In this document: piece by piece, positions 1-5,086 of the stretch
Layout: the number at the start of each line of letters is the position of its first letter
Position numbering within the stretch: position 1 is the stretch's first letter
IMG/VR virus record: IMGVR_UViG_3300010883_000619
Location: 1-21,130 of that record
Source: a virus
Reading direction: 5' to 3' (one strand)
Length of the DNA: 21,130 nucleotides
Made by a program: the position numbers and the translations under genes
The notes under the pieces: model-generated
Seen by the model: only the letters and a program-made list of their open reading frames with translations
Told to the model about the DNA's origin: nothing
Database searches by the model: none

Positions 1-26
1 ACCATTCCTACTTTCTTGGGTTTCAT
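1..26 (-). CDS. 5' end of an unknown leftward gene (partial)
   Basis: Only the first eight codons are inside the window, reading M-K-P-K-K-V-G-M on the minus strand before the left edge. The start is supported by an ATGA overlap with the stop codon of the upstream 45-residue membrane protein, an arrangement typical of translationally coupled phage genes. Nothing about function can be read from eight residues. Confidence 0.5.
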
Positions 27-160
27 AATCTTATCGTATTTATTATTATTAGTATAAAGGAAACTATCAAACCTATATAGGAGATAGTTGTAATAATCAT
101 AGTAGATTCATACTGTGCTTCTGATCTACCTTGTCGGTATTTATAATCTTCTTTTGTCAT
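23..160 (-). CDS. small single-span membrane protein, 45 aa
   Basis: A 45-residue minus-strand reading frame starts at ATG (160-158) and stops at TGA (25-23), which overlaps the ATG of the next leftward gene by four bases. The first 19 residues are polar and charged. Residues about 20-43 form one long hydrophobic stretch rich in Ile, Leu and Thr, enough for one transmembrane helix, followed by a tiny N-T-I-R-L tail. The charged N-terminus suggests an N-in, C-out inner-membrane protein. The coupled overlap and clean hydrophobic segment support a real gene despite its size. Small membrane proteins of phages include holins, spanin components and superinfection-exclusion peptides; nothing here separates these. 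It lies downstream of the leftward gene at 410-856, about 250 nt away. Confidence 0.55.
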   Translation of the reverse strand: MTKEDYKYRQGRSEAQYESTMIITTISYIGLIVSFILIIINTIRL

Positions 161-409
161 GTTAATGCTATATATTTATTATAGGTGTGTTATATATTAG
201 AGTGGGAAATAGTGGTGAAAAGTGGGTACTGTGTACACTACTTCTTTCGTATTCACATAAAATACATCAGAAGTACACAAATAGTAGTAGTATCCGTACT
301 ATATAGGTGTTATGTCTTATAATAAAGCCCAACCCTGATACTTTCCCACCCTATATATAAAGAAACTAAGAGTGCAATTGCTCGCACTCCCAGTACTTTC
401 TAGTTGCTA
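161..409. other. non-coding gap between leftward genes
   Basis: No convincing reading frame is present on either strand. The stretch is A/T-rich with short related words: TAGAGTGGGAAATAGTG near 198-214, a second AGTGGG near 220, and a partly inverted counterpart (TACTTTCCCACCC) near 340-352. A candidate minus-strand terminator sits at 370-389. I did not find a TTTG / TAnnTTTG promoter pair for the 45-residue gene. Confidence 0.5.
352..389 (-). terminator. candidate terminator of the leftward gene at 410-856
   Basis: GAGTGC (370-375) and GCACTC (384-389) form a 6-bp stem around an 8-nt loop, 20 nt beyond the stop codon of the minus-strand gene. Read leftward it is followed by TTAGTTTCTTTATATA, U-rich but interrupted, so this is a moderate candidate for an intrinsic terminator. 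Confidence 0.4.
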
Positions 410-856
410 TTAGAATGCAACCAGTTCACTTGCGTCAAACACAGGTGCAACGTAAGCTTCCACTTTGTCATTGTCAAATGTTAATAATGCATTATCATCA
501 GAAGGCATTTCGATTGAAGCGTAAGCCTCGAACAATTCAGCACCTGTTTCAGGGTCATGCATTTGGTCGCCATTATTATCACGTTGAAATGCTTGAGCTT
601 CGTAAATGCTAAAGCCTAGTAGGTTAGGAATGCTAATGCTCTTCTCTCGAATGCCTGCACTTACTTTCTTGGAACAAGTAACAGTAAGCTGTGTTCCATC
701 AGCCTTGCTAAGGATGCAAAATACCCTACGAGTACTGTTAAGGTTGCTCTTAACCAAGTTAAGTTTACCGCCTTTACCAATCAGTTTTGCAACTACTGCA
801 AGTTCTTTTCTTTCCAATGAGGCTTTCTCCCCAAATTTTAATAAATCTTTATTCAT
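410..856 (-). CDS. conserved-type phage protein of unknown function, 148 aa
   Basis: This soluble 148-residue protein has no membrane segment or signal peptide. The N-terminal third is basic and helical-looking, with a K-G-G-K turn at about residues 28-31. The middle alternates hydrophobic and polar residues in a beta-like pattern (residues about 43-60). The C-terminus is acidic. Such a basic beta core with an acidic tail is compatible with a small nucleic-acid-binding or single-strand-binding type protein, but I see no diagnostic motif, so function stays open. It is the first gene leftward of the divergent control region and faces away from the structural operon. In crAss-like phages the oppositely oriented block usually carries replication and expression genes. 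No consensus Bacteroidota promoter was seen upstream on this strand. The codons read cleanly and it is followed by a candidate terminator. Confidence 0.8.
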   Translation of the reverse strand: MNKDLLKFGEKASLERKELAVVAKLIGKGGKLNLVKSNLNSTRRVFCILSKADGTQLTVTCSKKVSAGIREKSISIPNLLGFSIYEAQAFQRDNNGDQMHDPETGAELFEAYASIEMPSDDNALLTFDNDKVEAYVAPVFDASELVAF

Positions 857-874
857 CTCTAAATGTTTTAGGTT

Positions 875-917
875 GCATGTCTTCTGCTAAGGGGGATACC
901 CCCACCATGCTTTTTTT
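875..917 (+). terminator. two-part hairpin followed by seven T
   Basis: GCATG (875-879) pairs with CATGC (906-910), and inside it GGGGG (891-895) pairs with CCCCC (899-903) across a 3-nt loop, with an asymmetric internal loop between the stems. On the plus strand the outer stem is followed directly by TTTTTTT (911-917), the shape of an intrinsic terminator. No rightward gene lies upstream, so it may block stray rightward transcription into the antisense of the 410-856 gene. On the minus strand it would be a structured 5' leader of that gene. Confidence 0.4.
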
Positions 918-998
918 AATTGGGGTTTCAATTGGAAGGGGTCTCCTATCGCATACACACGAGGGGTGGGGTGGTTTAGAAAAAAGTTTTATATAAAA

Positions 999-1031
999 TT
1001 TGGAACTTTGGGGTAGAATGTTATACCTTTG
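999..1031 (+). promoter_or_regulatory. distal rightward Bacteroidota-type promoter
   Basis: TTTG (999-1002), a spacer of 21 nt, then TACCTTTG (1024-1031) matches the known Bacteroidota primary sigma pattern, TTTG at -33 and TAnnTTTG at -7. Transcription would begin a few bases downstream, inside the GGGTGGGTGGG run, leaving a leader of about 165 nt before the 1201 start codon. Confidence 0.5.
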
Positions 1032-1137
1032 GAGGGTGGGTGGGTTATTAATAATAAGAAATATGCTTAGCGATGTTCCTAAAGACAGGTTAAAGTATGA
1101 ATGATTAAACATAATATAGCTTTTATAGCAAGATAAT

Positions 1138-1170
1138 TTTGATATGTTAATTATATTTTATATATATTTG
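1138..1170 (+). promoter_or_regulatory. proximal rightward Bacteroidota-type promoter of the structural operon
   Basis: TTTG (1138-1141), a 21-nt spacer and TATATTTG (1163-1170) give an exact match to the Bacteroidota TTTG / TAnnTTTG promoter, with the same spacer length as the distal copy at 999-1031. It lies about 30 nt before the ATG at 1201, leaving a short leader of roughly 20-25 nt. Host RNA polymerase with its primary sigma factor is the expected user. Confidence 0.65.
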
Positions 1171-1200
1171 CATATAGTATAAAGCCAACATAACTAAATA

Positions 1201-1629
1201 ATGGAAACAAGGAAACAAAAGATAGTACAAAAGCTAGGTAAAGAGTATGATGACAAGTATGAACTTGCACAGAAGTACTATGCTGTACTATCTGCTTTAA
1301 ATAACTTAAAGCTTACAGAAAGAGAAATACAACTTATAGCCTATACAGCTATCAAGGGTACGATCACCTATGCAAATGCAAGGAATGAGTTCTGTGCTAA
1401 GTACAACACTACTACAGCTACTATCAATAACATTGTAAGTAAGCTTAAGAAAGTGGGTATATTTATTAAAGAAGATAGTAAGGTGAAGGTTAATCCTGTA
1501 ATAGTTTTAAACTTCGATAAGCATATTAATCTGTTTATACAACTAAAACATGAAGAAGATCGACAAGACAGTAACATCACTCAGACAGCATATAGTAAAG
1601 AAGATGTCAGTGAAGATGGTGGTAAGTGA
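1201..1629 (+). CDS. helix-turn-helix (winged-helix-like) DNA-binding protein, 142 aa
   Basis: This is the first gene of the rightward operon. Residues about 38-60 begin L-T-E-R-E-I-Q and look like the first helices of a helix-turn-helix fold. Residues about 69-88 (T-T-T-A-T-I-N-N-I-V-S-K-L-K-K-V-G) have the spacing of a recognition helix, followed by a short hairpin-like strand pair (I-F-I-K ... V-K-V-N-P) resembling a wing. The N-terminus is basic and coiled; the C-terminal 25 residues are polar and probably disordered. Two roles fit: an autoregulator of the divergent promoters, since its gene follows them directly, or a small terminase, since TerL is in the same operon. Sequence alone does not decide. 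Its end overlaps the next gene. Confidence 0.75.
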   Translation: METRKQKIVQKLGKEYDDKYELAQKYYAVLSALNNLKLTEREIQLIAYTAIKGTITYANARNEFCAKYNTTTATINNIVSKLKKVGIFIKEDSKVKVNPVIVLNFDKHINLFIQLKHEEDRQDSNITQTAYSKEDVSEDGGK

Positions 1630-1897
1630 GAGAGTTATTGAGAGAGTGATCACACATCAGTTTAATGCTGCAGAAGATGCCACTAAAACAAAAAACAGCT
1701 TGGAGATTTCTGGGTTTGGAAAATTTGTTTTTAATACATCTAAGGCGAATAAAAAAATCGTAAAGCTTATTAAAGTAAAGAAGGTATACGAACAGCAGCT
1801 AGCCGAGAATACATTGCCAACAAAGAAATTAGATGTAATCAAGAGCAAGTTGAGCAATCTTAATCTTACATTGAACTCAATAGCACCTAAAGTCTAA
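1604..1897 (+). CDS. small HU/IHF-like protein, 97 aa
   Basis: Residues about 8-30 form an amphipathic helix, followed by L-E-I-S-G-F-G-K-F-V-F at residues 33-43 and then a basic stretch. The G-F-G-K-F block after a helical N-terminus is the hallmark of the first beta strands of HU/IHF DNA-bending proteins, and crAss-like phages are known to carry IHF-like genes. The DNA-contacting arm of full HU (R-N-P-x-T-G) is not present; a K-A-N-K-K run and a helical C-terminus replace it, so this may be a divergent or repurposed family member. The open frame extends upstream to an ATG at 1550. I chose the ATG at 1604, which leaves a 26-bp overlap with the preceding gene; the ATG at 1616 is also possible. 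The likely role is DNA architecture in packaging or regulation. Confidence 0.6.
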   Translation: MSVKMVVSERVIERVITHQFNAAEDATKTKNSLEISGFGKFVFNTSKANKKIVKLIKVKKVYEQQLAENTLPTKKLDVIKSKLSNLNLTLNSIAPKV

Positions 1898-1900
1898 GAT

Positions 1901-2203
1901 ATGTACAAAAACCTAAAAATAAACGTAGGTCAGATATACGAAGGATGGAAGAATAAGCTACTCCCTGATGCAGATATGAAGGAGCAGATAGATTTAGTCA
2001 GTGCTGAAAGGATAGCCATCTGTGAAGGATGTGCCAATCATTCTAATAACCACTCATCGAAAAGACCAGATGCACATTGTGTTAGTTGTGGATGCACTTT
2101 GTCAGCTAAAACAAAATGCCTATCTTGCAAATGTCCTATAGATAAATGGAGTGCAGTGTTAAATGATGAGCAACAAGATATAATTGAAGATAGAAAGTTA
2201 TGA
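1901..2203 (+). CDS. Cys-rich zinc-ribbon-like protein, 100 aa
   Basis: Eight cysteines lie in three clusters: C41-E-G-C44, C60-V-S-C63-G-C65 and C73-L-S-C76-K-C78. Paired C-x2-C knuckles at this spacing are typical of structural zinc sites, so the central 40 residues probably bind one or two zinc ions. The N-terminal 40 residues look helical, with a W-K-N-K-L-L-P-D motif, and the C-terminus is acidic. I do not recognise a named family. It begins 3 nt after the HU-like gene and overlaps the next gene by ATGA (2200-2203), so it is part of the same translationally coupled set. Zinc-ribbon proteins in phages often bind nucleic acid or RNA polymerase, but that is inference here. Confidence 0.75.
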   Translation: MYKNLKINVGQIYEGWKNKLLPDADMKEQIDLVSAERIAICEGCANHSNNHSSKRPDAHCVSCGCTLSAKTKCLSCKCPIDKWSAVLNDEQQDIIEDRKL

Positions 2204-2475
2204 TAAAGTTAACTAAGGTGCCACTATCAAGTATGATAGACATGTTGAAAAAGATTTATGATGAAGGAGCAGATTTTGTAGATATCGAAGCCCATCCAAC
2301 AGATGGGGAACAAGACACGATTAAGATTAATGTCAGACCGGAGTATTATGTAGATTCAGAAACACAAGAAGCTGATACTTTTGATACAGATCCAGAATAT
2401 GTGGTTACCGAACAAGATTTCGAGGAAGAGTTTCCTCCTATATCTGATGAGGACATAAATGACTTAATAAAGTAA
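2200..2475 (+). CDS. small acidic protein of unknown function, 91 aa
   Basis: The start ATG overlaps the preceding stop by four bases. The first 50 residues contain a possible helix (M-I-D-M-L-K-K-I-Y-D) and beta-like segments (F-V-D-I-E-A and I-K-I-N-V). The last 40 residues are strongly acidic, rich in Asp, Glu, Thr and Pro. No catalytic motif, membrane segment or cysteine pattern is visible. The tight spacing (4 nt to the next start) supports co-expression with the terminase genes. Function is unknown; acidic small proteins in this position could be binding partners of the neighbouring basic DNA-binding proteins. Confidence 0.75.
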   Translation: MIKLTKVPLSSMIDMLKKIYDEGADFVDIEAHPTDGEQDTIKINVRPEYYVDSETQEADTFDTDPEYVVTEQDFEEEFPPISDEDINDLIK

Positions 2476-2479
2476 ACCA

Positions 2480-2728
2480 ATGTACGTAAAAAAGATAATT
2501 AAGATTATAGATCTTCTAAAAAAGCAACATCCTACAGTAAATATAGGAAAGCATATTGCAACAGCTTTAGATGGTGAAGATGTATGGTCTATAACAGATA
2601 AAAAGTTTTATAACTTAATAAACGATTACCAAGCTCAACTAGATCTCGTAGAGATTACAGATTCTAACTTTGATGTAGATAAGATAATACAAGATGGCTT
2701 ATCAATAGGTAATAACATAATAGATTAA
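2480..2728 (+). CDS. small protein of unknown function, 82 aa
   Basis: An 82-residue soluble, mostly helical-looking protein. The N-terminal half is basic and Ile/Lys-rich (K-K-I-I-K-I-I-D-L-L-K-K), the middle carries W-S-I-T-D-K-K-F-Y-N-L-I, and the C-terminus is acidic. No known motif is visible. It starts 4 nt after the preceding stop and ends 4 nt before the next start, in line with the compact operon leading to TerL. Confidence 0.7.
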   Translation: MYVKKIIKIIDLLKKQHPTVNIGKHIATALDGEDVWSITDKKFYNLINDYQAQLDLVEITDSNFDVDKIIQDGLSIGNNIID

Positions 2729-2732
2729 CTGG

Positions 2733-3062
2733 ATGCCAGTAAAAAAAACTACATTTATAAATGCAGAGCTAGATTGGGCTGAAGGACAACTAGTCCAATG
2801 GAAAGCTTATGTTGATGCAAACCCTCTACCTAGTCTTAAAGATAGAATAGAGTGGAAACAAACTGCTAATGGTGGGTCTATACCTATGGTCATAGCCTCT
2901 ATTGAAGCACAAGGTAAGTTTATACAAGACACCATGAAGAACTACTTATCCTTACTTGGTCAAGTAGATGGACTACGTGAAAGAGAAGTAAAAAAAGTAG
3001 AAACAAGAGGTGGTGTAGCCTTAGGCAGTATGGCTGAAGACTTTCTAAAACAAAGAGATTAG
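2733..3062 (+). CDS. unknown helical protein just upstream of TerL; small terminase candidate, 109 aa
   Basis: The 109-residue protein is predicted by eye to be almost entirely helical, with a Trp-containing N-terminal helix (E-L-D-W-A-E-G-Q-L) and a long charged C-terminal segment ending F-L-K-Q-R-D. It sits 2 nt before the large terminase gene. In many tailed phages the gene directly upstream of TerL encodes the small terminase subunit, which recognises the packaging site and is usually a small helical oligomer. That makes this a positional candidate. The rival candidate is the helix-turn-helix protein at 1201-1629. I see no clear helix-turn-helix in this one, so the call stays tentative. 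Confidence 0.7.
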   Translation: MPVKKTTFINAELDWAEGQLVQWKAYVDANPLPSLKDRIEWKQTANGGSIPMVIASIEAQGKFIQDTMKNYLSLLGQVDGLREREVKKVETRGGVALGSMAEDFLKQRD

Positions 3063-3064
3063 GT

Positions 3065-5086
3065 ATGAAGCTTCACAATATTACTCATAGTGAATGGTTT
3101 ATTAACCAAAAGCGTATACCACCAAAAGATTCAGTAGATCACAAAGCATTTTTTGATTTCCAAAAGGAACTATGTATGAACGGATGCATGATGGATGGTG
3201 TATACATAAATCCATTTTTGTATTGGCACTTAAATGTATGGCATACAGAAGTAGATACTATAGATGAGTATGGTAGGATAAATCAAAAGTATGCAAAACC
3301 TCTACTAAGAGATAATGAGTGGTTAGTAACTAATGAGATAGACAGAGCACATAAAGAAAAGAAAGGACTAGTTATACTAGGAATTAGACGTTTTGCAAAA
3401 TCTGTTATAGAAGCTAGTTACATTGGTCACGGTGCAACCTTTGATGAAAACTCACAGAACATTATAGCAGGTTTGAACGCACCTGATATAAAACTTATTA
3501 CAGATAAAATAGACAAAGGTCTAAACTTTCTTCCTAAAGAATGGAGATGGCAAAGAGTAGAAGACAATTGGAAAAACCAAGTCACCTTAGGTATAAAAAC
3601 TAAAGGTGGAACAAGAATACCATTCTCACAAATCCTTATTCGTAACTTAGATGGAGGTAACAATGAAGAAGCTATTGCAGGTACAAAACCTAGAAGGTTA
3701 ATTATTGATGAGATAGGTAAAGGTAATTTCCTACGTGGACTGCAAGCTGCAATACCAGGATTTACAACACCATTTGGTTGGGGTTGTTCTCCTATACTCA
3801 CCGGTACAGGTGGAGACATGAAAATGTTCATGGATGCAAAAAGTTTAATGTTTGATGTAGATAACTTTAACTTTCTAACATATAACAATGCAAAGGATAC
3901 AAAAAGAATCCACGGATTATTCATTTCTCATAAGTATAGAATGGAAGCAAAAGAAGACTCCACGTTGGGTTCTTTTTTGGACAAGAAAAAAACATCCTCT
4001 CTTCACGAGATACCTATGTTAGTTTCGAATGAAGAGAAAGCTACCAAAATTACAAATGAAATATTAGAAAGATTAAAGAAGGCTGGTGACAGAGTTGCCT
4101 TCTTAAAAGAAAAGATGTACTATCCTCAAGAGGTGGATGATATATTTTTAAATGAAGATACAAACATCTTTGATATAGAAGCTGCAAAGAGACAGAAGTA
4201 TAGAATCAATGAACAAGAAAAAACAGGAGTTCCTGTAATTTTATATGATGATGGAGAAGGTGTAAAACATGACTTTACAGACAAGTTACCTATTACTAAC
4301 TTTCCATTAAAGCAAACAGATCTAAAAGATGCACCTGTTGTTATATATGAATTTCCTATAGAAAATCCTCCATATGGCCTGTATGTTGCAGGAATTGATC
4401 CATATAGACAAGGTAAATCAGCATATAGTACATCATTAGGTTCTATATACATATATAAACGTATGCATGCTATAGCTGGTGAGAAGTATCAAGATATGTT
4501 TGTTGCAAGCTATTGTGCACGTCCTGAGAAGAAAGAAACATGGGATGAGCAAGCTAGGTTACTAATTAAGTATTATAATGCTAGAGCATTGTGTGAAAAC
4601 GATGAGATATCATTTATTGATTATATGATTAGTAAAGGAGATGCACACTATTTAGAAAGACAACCAGAATGGTTAAAAGAAATAGTACCAAACACTACGG
4701 TTAGACGTGACTATGGTATACACAGGTCTTCATCAAAAGTAAGAGACTTTCTACATGGATGTCTTAAGAAATATACTGAAGATGTTATACATACTGAACT
4801 TGATGATGAAGGAGAAGTGATATCATCAGTTAAAGGTATGGCTAAAATATTAGATCCTGTATTACTAGAAGAGATGATACAGTATAATGAGACTGGTAAC
4901 TTTGATAGAATTATTGCAGCTGAGTTAGCAATAGGACTAGCAATGAAGTTAGATCCGATAATGGGTAGAGTAGGAGATAAAGAAGATGCGAGACTAACGT
5001 CCCTCTTCAAAACAAATAAGAAAAACATTCTTTTTACAGAGTCAAGAAACCTCTTTGGAAGGAAGAAAAATAAACTTTTTTCATAA
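3065..5086 (+). CDS. terL: terminase large subunit (DNA-packaging ATPase/nuclease), 673 aa
   Basis: TerL is the motor that cuts and pumps phage DNA into the prohead through the portal. The ATPase half shows a Walker-A-like loop G-I-R-R-F-A-K-S (residues 106-113), a Walker B strand R-L-I-I-D-E-I (211-217, D215 and E216) and a candidate coupling motif T-G-T-G-G (246-250). The nuclease half shows the RNase-H-like acidic residues in G-I-D-P-Y (D445), L-C-E-N-D (E511) and N-F-D-R-I-I-A (D614). The order and spacing are those of a complete two-domain TerL, at a length usual for crAss-like and related phages. Ala replaces the usual Gly before the Walker A lysine. The start is 2 nt after the preceding gene, and the stop overlaps the portal start by one base (TAATG). 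Confidence 0.92.
   Translation: MKLHNITHSEWFINQKRIPPKDSVDHKAFFDFQKELCMNGCMMDGVYINPFLYWHLNVWHTEVDTIDEYGRINQKYAKPLLRDNEWLVTNEIDRAHKEKKGLVILGIRRFAKSVIEASYIGHGATFDENSQNIIAGLNAPDIKLITDKIDKGLNFLPKEWRWQRVEDNWKNQVTLGIKTKGGTRIPFSQILIRNLDGGNNEEAIAGTKPRRLIIDEIGKGNFLRGLQAAIPGFTTPFGWGCSPILTGTGGDMKMFMDAKSLMFDVDNFNFLTYNNAKDTKRIHGLFISHKYRMEAKEDSTLGSFLDKKKTSSLHEIPMLVSNEEKATKITNEILERLKKAGDRVAFLKEKMYYPQEVDDIFLNEDTNIFDIEAAKRQKYRINEQEKTGVPVILYDDGEGVKHDFTDKLPITNFPLKQTDLKDAPVVIYEFPIENPPYGLYVAGIDPYRQGKSAYSTSLGSIYIYKRMHAIAGEKYQDMFVASYCARPEKKETWDEQARLLIKYYNARALCENDEISFIDYMISKGDAHYLERQPEWLKEIVPNTTVRRDYGIHRSSSKVRDFLHGCLKKYTEDVIHTELDDEGEVISSVKGMAKILDPVLLEEMIQYNETGNFDRIIAAELAIGLAMKLDPIMGRVGDKEDARLTSLFKTNKKNILFTESRNLFGRKKNKLFS

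Larger units (their letters stand above)
857..1200. other. divergent, G-rich intergenic control region
   Basis: This is the only place in the window where transcription diverges. It contains a two-part hairpin at 875-910 followed by seven T, five GGGGT blocks (922-926, 938-942, 963-967, 968-972, 1010-1014), a G-run cluster at 1031-1044, two rightward promoters (999-1031 and 1138-1170), and two overlapping micro reading frames (1063-1104 and 1101-1136). The G content of its plus strand is far above the surrounding AT-rich DNA. It probably controls both gene blocks; an additional role in replication is conceivable but unproven. Confidence 0.65.

Noticed and set aside
161-409. tRNA or other structured RNA gene in the leftward gap
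   Set aside because: No cloverleaf arms, T-loop GTTCGAATC-like sequence or long paired region could be found.
849-1112. Minus-strand 87-codon open frame across the divergent region
   Set aside because: It is Pro-rich only because it reads the complement of the G-rich strand, it covers both rightward promoters and hairpins, and its composition is unlike the phage proteins around it.
1550-1897. Longer 115-residue version of the HU-like gene starting at ATG 1550
   Set aside because: It would overlap the HTH gene by 80 bp and adds an N-terminal stretch not typical of the family; the ATG at 1604 gives a modest overlap usual in this operon.
3427-3924. Minus-strand 165-codon frame inside TerL
   Set aside because: Shadow of the TerL coding sequence, which has all expected motifs in the plus strand.
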